NCBI GenBank assembly: GCA_944393345.1
Contig: CALXZW010000002.1
Span: 1 to 30,822, forward strand
Length of the DNA stretch: 30,822 nucleotides
DNA from: an uncultured Clostridia bacterium
Lineage (GTDB): Bacteria; Bacillota; Clostridia; TANB77; CAG-508
Direction: 5' to 3'
The first letter of the stretch is position 1. Every line of letters begins with the position of its first letter. Below are positions 1 through 9,259 of this stretch, piece after piece. Below the pieces are notes generated by a model, which saw only the letters and a program-made list of their open reading frames with translations, was not told where the DNA came from and ran no database searches. A program made the translations under genes and the position numbers.

Positions 1-1518
1 TTCTGTTGTTGCTATTCCTATTAACTTTGTATTTCCCCTATTATCTTCTGATTTTTCTTTTATATTATCTATAAATTGTTTTTTTGTCAAACTACTTCTA
101 GCAAAATTGCAAAAAATTCTCATCTCTCTATTTTGATTTATTTTTAAGTATTCTATTAATTCACAAGCATTTTTAAACATTAATTTATCTAATTCATAAA
201 TCAAATTATTTTTTTCCAATATTTTTAAGAATCTTCTTGGCTTAACAAAACCATTTCTCTCGTTTTCCCATCTTGCTAAAAATTCTACAGCATAAATATT
301 TTTTTCTTTTAAATTTATTATTGGTTTTACATAACTTAAAAATTCTTTTTTCTTAAAAGCATCTAATATATCTTTTTCTAAATGATAATTTTCATCTATT
401 TTATTTTCTAGTGATTGGTTACATATTAACATTAATGTATCATTTTTTTCACATTCTTTTCTAGTTTGCATAGCATAATAAATAGCTTCTTTTAAATCAC
501 CAGTATTATTTTTTAAATTATATATTCCAAAATTAATTTTTATTTCTGTATTAACCTTTTTACTTTGATTTTTAATTTTTTCTTCTATTATTACAATTCT
601 TTCTTCTAAATTTTTTTGAGAAATGTAATCTAATAAAATTAAAAATGAATTAGATGTTCTTCTGCAAAACATTTCATTATCTTTTATGTAATCATTTATT
701 ATTTGCGCTACTTCTTTTATAATTTCTTCTTCTTTTTCATATCCATAAATATCTTCAATATTTTTTATATCTATTCCTAAGTCTACTAAACAATAATTTG
801 CTTTTACTTCGTCTGTTATAAATTTGTTAAAATTTTTTTCAAAATTATTATAATTACTATATCCTGTAACTTCATCTGTACTTTTTTCTTTCCTTATTTT
901 CTTTTTCAAATTCTTGATATATGTAATTATTGTTACCATCAAAATTAGAATAATTATCATAAAAATAACAGTATAATTAATTTTTTTCTGTTCTATTTTT
1001 ATATCTTCGTCTTTTTGCAATGTTGTTAATATCAATTTTTCTCTTTCTTCTTGTGACATTTCGTTAATATATGTTTTTACTATATTTTTTACTTCTTCAC
1101 TTGCTATTTTAGTAAAACCTATATACACATTTTCTTCATTTGGAAGTGTAAAAATTTTTATTTTCTCTGTAATTTCTTCTGGTAAATTTTCTCCTATAAT
1201 AGATGATACTATTTCTCCCTGTAAATTTTTTATTGCTTCTTCTTTACTTGTTTTTATATCAATATATTTTAAATTCAAACCTGTTTTTTCTCTAATATTT
1301 TCAAATAATTTTGGCATTAGTCCAACATATTCTTGTTTTTCTGAATCATATTTTTCTAATTCACCTAAATTATCACTTCCTATTATATATATTTCTCCCA
1401 ATTGATTATTATATTCTATTTGTTCTTGTGTATATTGACTTAAAGTTTTTGCTTGTATTGCTAATATTATTAATATCAATATTAATATAATTTTTAATAT
1501 AATTTTTTTCTTTTCCAT
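1..1518 (-). CDS. Membrane GGDEF/EAL protein, degenerate, 3' end outside window
   Basis: The frame is open for 506 codons from ATG at 1518 (weak AAAGGAATG ribosome site) to the window edge, so the C-terminus is missing. Order: N-terminal hydrophobic segment, an extracellular part resembling a solute-binding (SBP_bac_3-like) domain up to about residue 170, a second membrane segment near 175-195, a GGDEF-like domain, then an EAL-like domain. The GGDEF signature is replaced by RRTSNSF near residue 285, so diguanylate cyclase activity is unlikely. The EAL motif reads AVEFLARW near residue 410, and the VN-type Asn is kept (FCNFA). The EITE-type strand at the window edge appears as IATTE, losing a metal-binding Glu. 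I infer a c-di-GMP receptor or inactive regulator rather than an enzyme. It is the last visible gene of the polysaccharide operon, 22 bp after the glycosyltransferase stop. Confident on domains, moderate on role. Confidence 0.82.
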   Translation of the reverse strand, partial: MEKKKIILKIILILILIILAIQAKTLSQYTQEQIEYNNQLGEIYIIGSDNLGELEKYDSEKQEYVGLMPKLFENIREKTGLNLKYIDIKTSKEEAIKNLQGEIVSSIIGENLPEEITEKIKIFTLPNEENVYIGFTKIASEEVKNIVKTYINEMSQEEREKLILTTLQKDEDIKIEQKKINYTVIFMIIILILMVTIITYIKNLKKKIRKEKSTDEVTGYSNYNNFEKNFNKFITDEVKANYCLVDLGIDIKNIEDIYGYEKEEEIIKEVAQIINDYIKDNEMFCRRTSNSFLILLDYISQKNLEERIVIIEEKIKNQSKKVNTEIKINFGIYNLKNNTGDLKEAIYYAMQTRKECEKNDTLMLICNQSLENKIDENYHLEKDILDAFKKKEFLSYVKPIINLKEKNIYAVEFLARWENERNGFVKPRRFLKILEKNNLIYELDKLMFKNACELIEYLKINQNREMRIFCNFARSSLTKKQFIDNIKEKSEDNRGNTKLIGIATTE

Positions 1519-1540
1519 ATTTAATAACATTCCTTTTCTT

Positions 1541-2944
1541 TTAATCATTAATATGTTGTTTCATTCTAGTTATTTCTCCCCAACTTACCTTCTTTTTTCT
1601 ATACGTAATAATGGCTATCATTCGAGAAATAGACATTATTTGTCTTAAAATTGTAATTTCAAAAAAACATATTCCTATTGCTTTTATCATATCTCTAATT
1701 TTTACTTGGCCTTCTTCAATATATATTCTTGCCAAAAATATTGTAAATGATAGTAAAGCACCAAATAATGCATATAATATTAAAAATAATATCATAAATG
1801 GCAAATTGATTAAATTTAAATAATAAGATATTATTATAGTAATTATTCCTATTAATTCGATTATAGGCGAAAATAATTCATATAGTAAAAAATATAAAAA
1901 TGATACAAAACTTATTAATCCATATTTATAGTTTGCAAACAATTCTTTATACTTTTTCATACTTTGAAATAATCCTATATGCCATCTTTTTCTCTGCTTT
2001 ATTAAATCTCTTAAACTTTCTGGTGCTTGACTCCAACATACTGCATCTGATAAGTATTTTATGGTATATGGTATTTTATTCATTTTGCAAAACACATGAA
2101 GCTTCATAACTAATTCCATATCTTCACCTACTGTACTTGTCTCATATCCTCCTGCTGATATAACAATATCTTTTTTAAATAATCCAAATGCTCCTGAAAT
2201 TATTAGATTTCCATTAAATCTATCTAACATTATCCTAGAAGCAAAAAAAGATCTATCATATTCAAGCACTTGCATTGCTGGTAATAATTTTTTTGGTAAT
2301 CCGTGACTTTTTATTTTTCCATTATTGAATTCTATTCCATTTGATATTCTTATTAATCCTCCACATGCTACTATTTTATTATCTTCTAGTACAGCACTTG
2401 ATATTTTCTTTAAAGAGTCATATTGCAATAATGAATCTGCATCCATACATATAAAATATGGTTTTTCTGCAATATTTATTCCCATATTTAATGAATCAGC
2501 TTTTCCTCCATTTTGTTTCATAACTAAAGTTATTGGTGCTTTATATTCATAAGTTTCATAAATATCTCTTTTGGATTTACATTTTATTTTATATTCCACT
2601 GGTCTTTGTGTATGTTGCATATTAAATTCATATATTATTTTTTGTGCTGTACTATCTGTTGAACCATCATCTACTACAATTATTTCATAATTTGTATATT
2701 CTAATGATAATAATGAATTTATTGTGTCAACTACTGTAACTTCTTCATTATGTGCTGGTATAATTATTGAAATTGGAATTTCATAATCATTTTCTATTTT
2801 TTCTTTTAAATTTCTATTCTTTTTTTGCCTATATAAGTCTACTGAACCTATTACTACAGAAATAAATAAAAATGTTGAATATCCTATTAAATATAATACA
2901 AAAAATAGATTTACAACCCATAAAATTGTCTTTATTACTTCCAT
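1541..2944 (-). CDS. Processive family 2 glycosyltransferase (polysaccharide synthase)
   Basis: A 467-residue membrane glycosyltransferase of the BcsA/IcaA/PgaC type, expected to polymerise a nucleotide sugar at the inner face and thread the chain through the membrane. N-terminal membrane segment at about 6-32, then a GT-A domain with VDDGS (91-95), DAD (168-170), GED (273-275, catalytic-base region) and QRKRW (317-321), all the expected QxxRW-family residues. Several membrane segments follow from about 340 onward, and the WGEI...R element typical of IcaA/PgaC-like enzymes stands near the C-terminus. No PilZ domain follows, so any c-di-GMP control would need another protein such as the downstream GGDEF/EAL product. 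The start lies 2 bp past the stop of the HEAT-repeat gene, indicating coupling. The polymer cannot be told from sequence alone. Confidence 0.9.
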   Translation of the reverse strand: MEVIKTILWVVNLFFVLYLIGYSTFLFISVVIGSVDLYRQKKNRNLKEKIENDYEIPISIIIPAHNEEVTVVDTINSLLSLEYTNYEIIVVDDGSTDSTAQKIIYEFNMQHTQRPVEYKIKCKSKRDIYETYEYKAPITLVMKQNGGKADSLNMGINIAEKPYFICMDADSLLQYDSLKKISSAVLEDNKIVACGGLIRISNGIEFNNGKIKSHGLPKKLLPAMQVLEYDRSFFASRIMLDRFNGNLIISGAFGLFKKDIVISAGGYETSTVGEDMELVMKLHVFCKMNKIPYTIKYLSDAVCWSQAPESLRDLIKQRKRWHIGLFQSMKKYKELFANYKYGLISFVSFLYFLLYELFSPIIELIGIITIIISYYLNLINLPFMILFLILYALFGALLSFTIFLARIYIEEGQVKIRDMIKAIGICFFEITILRQIMSISRMIAIITYRKKKVSWGEITRMKQHIND

Positions 2945-2946
2945 TT

Positions 2947-4038
2947 TTAAGCTCCTTTTCTTTTCTGTCTATATGTTACATATTTTAATATTCTTCTTGC
3001 TTTTTGATTTTCTCCATTGTATATGTCTGCTAATTGCAAATAATTTACTCCTAAATAATTTAGAGTTTCTGAAGCAGCAGTTTGTATGTTCCATTGATTT
3101 CTTTGCAAAATTTGTTTTAATTCTAAAATTGTATCTGTGCCTGGATATATCTTAAGTGCTTTTATTGCAGTTATTATATATTCTGTATTTTTCATTCCTT
3201 TTAATTTTAAAATATTAAATAATTCTTTTTTTACATTTTCATAATAATTTTTAGAGAAATATTTTATTATTGCTATTTTTATTTCTATTTTCTCTTTAGT
3301 ATCTAATAATTTTTCATACATTATTTTATTCCAATATTCATTTGCATTTGCACTTATATAATTAATTGTTACAACTTTTAATTTCAGACTATACCCTTCA
3401 AAATTTTCCCATAATTTTTTACTTAATTCTTGATTGTCTTTTTTATAATTTTGCAAATTTTTAACTATTATTTCTATATTTTGATAATTACTTTTTTTAT
3501 CAATTATTTTCGTTGCTTTTATGATATTCCTTATGTTCCCTATTTTACATATTGTACTCATAGCATTATCTATACAATATATTGATTCTTCATTTAACAT
3601 ATCAAATAAAAAAGCTGATACTCCTTCACTTTCTAATTTATTCCCTATTTCAAATTTTCCTAATATATATGTGAAATATGCTTTTTCAATTGCTGGTTTC
3701 TTTGTATAAATCTTACATAACTTTATAAAAATCATTTTTATTTCTTCTATATACTCATTTACGCACTCTTTCTCATGAAAATTTAATGTTTCTTCAAAAA
3801 TATATAAATTTGTAACCTTTACAAGTTTTGCTTCTAAATATTTTTTATGTTTTACTGATACATGTTCTTTACCTTTTATTAATGCCATTTGTACATCTAT
3901 TTTTTTTATTAATTGCTTATCTCTTTTTTCCATTTTCTTATCTGTTCTTGTATTATGTATCATGTAAAACCAATTAAACACTATCATTGCTACACATAAT
4001 ATCATATAGATGTATATAAGGTTTTGAACTTCAAACAT
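2947..4038 (-). CDS. Membrane-anchored HEAT-repeat protein
   Basis: A 363-residue protein with one N-terminal membrane segment (about residues 8-27), a charged linker, and a long alpha-helical region. The C-terminal part has helical pairs of HEAT type; the last, near residues 303-335, shows the D-T-I-x-x-L and AA-x-E-x-L-x-x-L-G pattern. HEAT repeats are protein-binding scaffolds with no catalytic role. Its place between a glycoside hydrolase and the polysaccharide synthase (2 bp from the latter) suggests it helps assemble or regulate the synthase complex at the membrane. That role is inferred from position only. Confidence 0.75.
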   Translation of the reverse strand: MFEVQNLIYIYMILCVAMIVFNWFYMIHNTRTDKKMEKRDKQLIKKIDVQMALIKGKEHVSVKHKKYLEAKLVKVTNLYIFEETLNFHEKECVNEYIEEIKMIFIKLCKIYTKKPAIEKAYFTYILGKFEIGNKLESEGVSAFLFDMLNEESIYCIDNAMSTICKIGNIRNIIKATKIIDKKSNYQNIEIIVKNLQNYKKDNQELSKKLWENFEGYSLKLKVVTINYISANANEYWNKIMYEKLLDTKEKIEIKIAIIKYFSKNYYENVKKELFNILKLKGMKNTEYIITAIKALKIYPGTDTILELKQILQRNQWNIQTAASETLNYLGVNYLQLADIYNGENQKARRILKYVTYRQKRKGA

Positions 4039-4050
4039 ATGTATCCCCCT

Positions 4051-6180
4051 TTATTTTTCTTTATTCCATTCTTGTTGTAAAATATAATATGACTCTTTTA
4101 ATCTTTCATGGTATGTTACATTTTTTCCCCAACCTTTTAATTCTACTGCTGATAAATCTGCTCTTTTGTGCTTGTTTTCTTCTAATATCAATCCAACTTT
4201 CATATTATCTATTTGTATTTCTTCTACTCCATAATTTTCATAATAGTCATCATGTATTTTCATTTCAGATGGATTAGAAAAATTTAATAATTGCCATGGT
4301 ATTTTTATTTCTAAAATATTTCCATTTATGCAAAAATCCGCTAATGAGTTAAATTCTTCTGATTCTGGATTTGCATTTCCATAAGTTAATTTGCCTGTTT
4401 CATATGTTTCTGCAGTTGCATTGTCTTTTCCTGTTACGCTGTCACTTCTTTTTAAAATTAAGTTAATATTTTTAAATATTGGCGTCTCATAATCTGGTAT
4501 ATTCTTGTATGGACTCTCACTATTTATTTCTCTATTAAATAATGCTCTTGCTTGTTCATATCTTTCTTGTACTACCACTCTACTATTATCTATCCCATCT
4601 ATCGCAATAACAAAATCCACATTTTGATTGAATTTCAAATCATAATTTTCACAATATGTACTTCCTGATTTATTTGTAGTATCAATTGGTATATATATCT
4701 TAGAATTTATATTTAATCCTTCTTTATCGACCATAAAATATATAAATTTTTCATCATATTTCATGTATAATTTTCCATTTTCATCTTCTCTTACTAATTC
4801 TTCCTCTTTCCAATCTGATGAAATTCCATCTACATAGCAAATACTTTTTTCATTACCAGGATCAAAAGACAATAATCCAAAAAATTGCTCATTTGTTTGA
4901 TAATCACTCCAATATGGTGTTTTAGTTAGATCTACTGCATGCATTGTATTCCAAGTACGTTTAAACCATTCGTCTTGCCATGTAAATACTATTCCGCCTG
5001 CACAATTTGCTGCCTTTATATCTTTATAGCATTGCACTATTCCTTCTCCTTGTTCTTTTTCAGATAATCCACCTTGATTTCTTCCTGTATATTTATCTAT
5101 TTGTGTTATCCCCCTTGAAGATGGTAACCCAAATTCTGAAATAACTACTGGAATTGTATGATAATTGTTAATTCTCTTCAAATATTCTCTATATGTGTTA
5201 ATATTACCATCATCGTCCTTAAAGTCTTCTACATTTGCATAATAGCTTAAGTAATCTGGATAATATGGATATACATGATATGAAGCAAAATATCCTGATT
5301 TTACTTCATCTGTAATTCCTATATTTTCCACATCAACATTTGCAACTTTTAGAAAATAATTTTCCACGATTTCAAGATATGATAAAGGATCAGTTGTTGG
5401 CCAATTAGAAAATGCTATTAATCTTTGTTCTTTATATCTATTAGATTCATATTCTAGCATTTTGTCTCCCACTCTTGCTAACATTGCCTCAAATGGTGTT
5501 GCATTTTCTTTTGTATACATATATTTACCATTATAACTTTTTTTATCTTGTTCTATATCATTTGTATATGCTACTGTTACATCTTCCCATTCAACACCCA
5601 ATATATATCCTATTACCCATTGAGATATATCCTTTGTATAATTTCCATTACCATACTCTTTATTAAAAGAAATTTTTTTATTTCCATGAATTACATCTGA
5701 TAGAATTTTTACATCTTCTAACATTTTTCCTAAAAATTCTTCATCATATGCATCCTTTTTAGAAAACAAAACATAATCATTTACCCAAAGTCCATGAATA
5801 ACATATAATGGATCTGGATTATCTTTATTAAATTCATAAATTGCATTATAGAAGTCATCCTGCAAAATTGTATACACACGAATTGTATTTGCCCCTAATT
5901 CTTTTATTTGCTTAAACCATCTTAAATATGTTTCTTTATCAATTGCATAATCGGTTGCATAATGTCCTGGTATCCCTACACCTAAGTTTACACCTTTTAT
6001 TTCAAAAGTTTCATAATTTCCATTTTTCTTTACATAAATATTCTTTCCTTCTGTCTTTGTAAAAGTTGATATTTCTTTATTAGGATTAAAATCTATATAT
6101 ATTCCAACTCTATAATAAAGAATATCCCATATTACAAATAAAATTATTAAAATAAAACATATTATAATAAATTTTTTCAC
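4051..6180 (-). CDS. Membrane-anchored glycoside hydrolase-like protein with CBM9-like C-terminal domain
   Basis: 709 residues. An N-terminal hydrophobic segment (3-22) acts as signal anchor. Residues about 45-430 form a TIM-barrel hydrolase: GVNLGVG and GANTIRVYT are early strands of the GH-A clan type, GVEWE (196-199 region) is where the acid/base Glu is expected, YHVYPYYP lies on a late strand, and VISEFG gives a likely nucleophile Glu349. Residues about 440-705 resemble a beta-sandwich of the CBM9/DOMON type (FIYFMVD, then a long insertion, then LEIKIPW). Synthase-dependent polysaccharide operons often carry such a hydrolase to trim or release the chain, which I infer here. Substrate unknown. 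The start is 14 bp after the CotH gene stop. No cell-wall sorting motif is present. Confidence 0.8.
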   Translation of the reverse strand: MKKFIIICFILIILFVIWDILYYRVGIYIDFNPNKEISTFTKTEGKNIYVKKNGNYETFEIKGVNLGVGIPGHYATDYAIDKETYLRWFKQIKELGANTIRVYTILQDDFYNAIYEFNKDNPDPLYVIHGLWVNDYVLFSKKDAYDEEFLGKMLEDVKILSDVIHGNKKISFNKEYGNGNYTKDISQWVIGYILGVEWEDVTVAYTNDIEQDKKSYNGKYMYTKENATPFEAMLARVGDKMLEYESNRYKEQRLIAFSNWPTTDPLSYLEIVENYFLKVANVDVENIGITDEVKSGYFASYHVYPYYPDYLSYYANVEDFKDDDGNINTYREYLKRINNYHTIPVVISEFGLPSSRGITQIDKYTGRNQGGLSEKEQGEGIVQCYKDIKAANCAGGIVFTWQDEWFKRTWNTMHAVDLTKTPYWSDYQTNEQFFGLLSFDPGNEKSICYVDGISSDWKEEELVREDENGKLYMKYDEKFIYFMVDKEGLNINSKIYIPIDTTNKSGSTYCENYDLKFNQNVDFVIAIDGIDNSRVVVQERYEQARALFNREINSESPYKNIPDYETPIFKNINLILKRSDSVTGKDNATAETYETGKLTYGNANPESEEFNSLADFCINGNILEIKIPWQLLNFSNPSEMKIHDDYYENYGVEEIQIDNMKVGLILEENKHKRADLSAVELKGWGKNVTYHERLKESYYILQQEWNKEK

Positions 6181-6194
6181 TTTTCTTCCCCTTT

Positions 6195-7601
6195 TTAGTG
6201 ATTATATTTTTTATTAATTGATGGATGACAAAATTGTTTTAATTGTTCTATATTTTCGTCTAACCATTTTCCTCTTTTTATTATAAAATCTTTATATTGG
6301 CTAACTGCTTGTTCAAAACTTCCTATTTTTCTACCTTCTGGAAATAAATCATTTTCTGGTTCAAAAGTATATCCCCAGACTTCAAAATTTCTATTTTTGG
6401 CATCTCCCAAATAAGCTATCGTCTGATTTATATAATTTAATAAATATTCTTCATTTAAATATGTTTTTCTAAGTTCTTTATATCTATCTATTATTTTGTT
6501 CACAAATTCTGAATCTTTAATTAACATTTCAAACCAAACTGCATTTTGTATATCAAAATCTATATTAGCTAATAAATTTTCTCTATAATTTTCACAAGCA
6601 TTATTAAAATCCCACACACAGAATTTAAATTTTCCTCTTACATCTTTATATAAATATGTAGATAAATTGCCCGCATCATAATTTTGAGTAAATTCGTTTA
6701 TTATAAAATAATCCACAAATGAATCTACATCAATATATTGATCATATTTTTTATAATCAAATGAATATAATGCTTTTTCAAATTTACTTAAATCATCACT
6801 TACATATTTATTTAATTGTGGCGTTAATGAGTCTTTTCCTGGATATACAATATTAATTTTTAGTGTTTTCCCTATATTTCTCGTATATTTTGTAAAATTG
6901 TTAATATTTTTTATCTCTGTCGAACTCCCTCTGTCTAATCTTATAATATAACTTGTAAAAGGATCCCCACCCTTATATTTGTCTATATCTACTCTACCGT
7001 TTTCTCCTCTAGATATACTTTCAACCAATACGTATACACCTTGATATTCTCCATCTACAAAAAGTTCACAAAATCTTGTTGCTGGAGCATATTCCATAAT
7101 TTCAGATGAAATATTATACCACATATAATTTCTTATAAGTGTTTTATCTAAGAAAGGTCCATGTAAAACCCATTCATCATGCTCTTCCATTCCTAACGGA
7201 CTAATTTCATTTTCTTTTCCATTTTCTTTTATACATTTTAGCAAATATCCTTTTTTATCAAATTCCATTGATGAATTTCCTCTATATCGGATATTAGCCA
7301 ATGTTTCTTGTTTTGGAGTGTCTGATAAATAATTATTTTTTTGCTCATCATCAAATATTTTTATATTTGCTTGAATTGTACTTCCATCTCTTGCTTCTCC
7401 AGGAATTGCTTGTCCTCCTGTTTCAATAGAAATTAACGGAAGATGTGTATTAAATTCTTCTCCATCTTCCGTTTTTATTTCTTTTGTATTTACTAAATGT
7501 TGATGTACAACATTTTTAGTATTTACATTAAAATTAGCTGAAACTACACCAATTATTATTAATAATATTATTATAATTATATATTTAATTCTTTTATTCA
7601 T
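6195..7601 (-). CDS. CotH-like kinase family protein
   Basis: 468 residues from ATG 7601. A GTG at 7607 that overlaps the preceding TAG by one base would add two residues; the ATG is preferred because the weak GGG element is better spaced from it. Hydrophobic segment near residues 8-22, then a CotH fold: R-Y-R-G-N-S-S (about 105-111), the K-K-x-Y-x-L-K strand, D-E-W-V-L-H-G-P, E-L-F-V-D-G-E-Y-x-G-V-Y, and W-D-F-N (about 330-333) as the Mg-binding region. CotH proteins are atypical Ser/Thr kinases; B. subtilis CotH phosphorylates spore-coat proteins. Here it lies on the outer face of the membrane in a polysaccharide operon together with DUF4956 and VTC genes, a set I have met together in other Clostridia. 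Its substrate is unknown. Confidence 0.88.
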   Translation of the reverse strand: MNKRIKYIIIIILLIIIGVVSANFNVNTKNVVHQHLVNTKEIKTEDGEEFNTHLPLISIETGGQAIPGEARDGSTIQANIKIFDDEQKNNYLSDTPKQETLANIRYRGNSSMEFDKKGYLLKCIKENGKENEISPLGMEEHDEWVLHGPFLDKTLIRNYMWYNISSEIMEYAPATRFCELFVDGEYQGVYVLVESISRGENGRVDIDKYKGGDPFTSYIIRLDRGSSTEIKNINNFTKYTRNIGKTLKINIVYPGKDSLTPQLNKYVSDDLSKFEKALYSFDYKKYDQYIDVDSFVDYFIINEFTQNYDAGNLSTYLYKDVRGKFKFCVWDFNNACENYRENLLANIDFDIQNAVWFEMLIKDSEFVNKIIDRYKELRKTYLNEEYLLNYINQTIAYLGDAKNRNFEVWGYTFEPENDLFPEGRKIGSFEQAVSQYKDFIIKRGKWLDENIEQLKQFCHPSINKKYNH

Positions 7602-7606
7602 TTTCA

Positions 7607-8284
7607 CTACCCACTAATTTCATCATTTTGTGTCACTATATTAACATATTCTATAGGACCTAATTCATATAAAGTTTCTGTTATATTTCTTTCTTTTTTC
7701 AATGTTATGTCATAAGTTTTCTTTGAAAGTTCATATATAAATTCTACATTTTCTGAATCTGTATTTTTTACTTTTAAATTTGCTTTTCTTTCAAAATATG
7801 TAAAAATTGTTGACTCTATATTTCTTTCTAAAACTTTTGCTCCTCTTATAACTAATAATATTCTATTATCATTTTTAACTCGTCCTAATATAAGTGTAAT
7901 TATAAAAACAATTATACTTCCTATTGTTGCAACTGAATAATCTCCTACTCCACAACAGATACCTACAATTATTGCCCAAAAAATATATACTGTATCTCTT
8001 GAATCTTTAATAGCTGTTCTAAAACGAACAATAGATAAAGCACCAACCATACCTAGTGATAGTGCTATATTATTTCCTATAACCGTCATAACCATTCCTG
8101 TTAAAGTCGTTAATATAACTAATGAAACATTAAATTTTTTACTATAAATTGTCCCTGTATGTGATAGTTTGTATGATAAAAAAATTGCAAATCCTAATAC
8201 ACATGACATCAATACATTCATTATTATTTCTTCAATTGTTAAATTATTTCCTGTTTCTAAAACTTTTGCTAAATATTCTCTCAT
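7607..8284 (-). CDS. DUF4956 family membrane protein
   Basis: 225 residues from ATG 8284. An upstream ATG at 8347 is open but would overlap the VTC gene, and an AGGGGA site at 8294-8299 favours 8284. It has four hydrophobic segments in the first 140 residues and the family signature G-A-L-S-I-V-R-F-R-T-A-I-K-D-x-R-D-T-V-Y near the middle, followed by a cytoplasmic alpha/beta domain of about 75 residues. The biochemical function of DUF4956 is not known to me. It is regularly found next to VTC-domain and CotH genes, as here, so I infer that it works with them at the membrane. It starts 20 bp after the VTC stop. Confidence 0.88.
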   Translation of the reverse strand: MREYLAKVLETGNNLTIEEIIMNVLMSCVLGFAIFLSYKLSHTGTIYSKKFNVSLVILTTLTGMVMTVIGNNIALSLGMVGALSIVRFRTAIKDSRDTVYIFWAIIVGICCGVGDYSVATIGSIIVFIITLILGRVKNDNRILLVIRGAKVLERNIESTIFTYFERKANLKVKNTDSENVEFIYELSKKTYDITLKKERNITETLYELGPIEYVNIVTQNDEISG

Positions 8285-8304
8285 TTTTTTCAATCCCCTA
8301 TTCT

Positions 8305-9006
8305 CTATAAAAATAAATAATTCATACTTACTTGGCGTGCTAAACAATATTTACTAACAGATGTTTCTGAATGTTTAACATTATCTAGTATATCTTTTAT
8401 ATAGCTTAATAAAAAGCCATTATATTTTACTTCTAGTACAACATAGTCTTTTTCAAATACTGGATACATTTTTAAATTTTCTTCAAAAACATTCATATTA
8501 CTTTCTGTTGCAATTATGTTGCTATCAAATGTTATTCTTATCTTATTCTCTTTGGCTATATATGCTTTTCTATTATATTGAACTATCGTTTTTGGTTTAT
8601 AACAATACATATTCATTATTCCATAACATTCCAAAGCAAATTTATCTTGATATTTTAATAGGCAAGTATATTTTCCTTTTGTTAACTCAATTGCATCTTC
8701 TCTTTTAACTTTTAAAGATCTTTTTAATTGATTCTCTCCTTGTTTTTGTTTTATTTCTAATAATGCATATTCATCATTTGGACTATATACTCTAAGTCTT
8801 ATTTTTCTTCTTATTTCAACACCATCTTGCTTATTTTGATAATCCATTTCTTCTGGTGTATCAAAATATAATGACCTCACTATATAACCATTGCTTTTAT
8901 TATGTTCATCTGCTTTAATTATTTGTTTTACTAGAAATTCCTGTTTTTTTGCTTCTTGCAACTTTAACAAATACTTTTTTTCTTTTCTTGCAACAGCATT
9001 TAACAT
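8305..9006 (-). CDS. VTC-domain (polyphosphate polymerase-like) protein
   Basis: 233 residues with a CYTH/triphosphate-tunnel fold of the VTC type. Visible elements are K-Y-L at the N-terminus, V-R-S-L-Y-F-D-T, the basic strand E-I-R-R-K-I-R-L-R-V-Y, A-L-L-E-I-K-Q-K, R-I-T-F-D and V-V-L-E-V-K-Y-N-G. These supply the inward-facing Arg, Lys and Glu residues of the tunnel. In yeast Vtc4 this domain makes polyphosphate from ATP; bacterial members next to DUF4956 and CotH are unproven and may handle another phosphate compound. First gene of the operon. Start ATG 9006 has a strong AAAGGGGTG site (9012-9020) and its own promoter. Confidence 0.87.
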   Translation of the reverse strand: MLNAVARKEKKYLLKLQEAKKQEFLVKQIIKADEHNKSNGYIVRSLYFDTPEEMDYQNKQDGVEIRRKIRLRVYSPNDEYALLEIKQKQGENQLKRSLKVKREDAIELTKGKYTCLLKYQDKFALECYGIMNMYCYKPKTIVQYNRKAYIAKENKIRITFDSNIIATESNMNVFEENLKMYPVFEKDYVVLEVKYNGFLLSYIKDILDNVKHSETSVSKYCLARQVSMNYLFL

Positions 9007-9032
9007 ATTTTCACCCCTTTATAAGTGTATAT

Positions 9033-9061
9033 ATTTTATCATTTTTTTACATTTTTTTCAA
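9033..9061 (-). promoter_or_regulatory. Sigma-A type promoter of the polysaccharide operon
   Basis: On the minus strand TTGAAA (9061-9056), a 17-base spacer and TAAAAT (9038-9033), with TG one base before the -10 (extended -10). Transcription should start near 9026, about 20 bases before the VTC start codon. Confidence 0.65.
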
Positions 9062-9126
9062 TAGTTTTATGTAAATTATTATATATTTTGACATTTTTTA
9101 ACTTTTTTACATATCATTTCTTTTCT

Positions 9127-9154
9127 ATTACATTTTTATTACATTTCTGTTACA
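9127..9154 (-). promoter_or_regulatory. Three phased TGTAAY boxes (WalR/PhoP-like operator)
   Basis: On the minus strand TGTAAC (9154-9149), TGTAAT (9143-9138) and TGTAAT (9132-9127) stand exactly 11 bp apart with 5-base spacers. This fits the WalR consensus TGTWAH-N5-TGTWAH known from B. subtilis. The array ends 5 bases before the -35 of the small-peptide promoter and lies about 100 bp upstream of the opposite polysaccharide promoter. A WalK-like kinase is encoded at 17426-18901. Confidence 0.55.
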
Positions 9155-9159
9155 AAATG

Positions 9160-9188
9160 TTGACAAATACTTTTTTTTGCTTTATACT
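9160..9188 (+). promoter_or_regulatory. Near-consensus sigma-A promoter of the small peptide gene
   Basis: TTGACA (9160-9165), 17-base spacer, TATACT (9183-9188). This is the best promoter match seen in the window. Start of transcription expected near 9195, giving a leader of about 65 bases. Confidence 0.8.
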
Positions 9189-9259
9189 AAATTTATAAAA
9201 TAATTTTTTTATACTGAAGTTAAGTTTTTGATTTACACAAGAATAAGGAGTTGATTAAA

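Noticed and set aside
8285..8347. Upstream start for the DUF4956 gene
   Set aside because: It would overlap the VTC coding end in another frame, adds residues unlike the family, and a ribosome site precedes ATG 8284.
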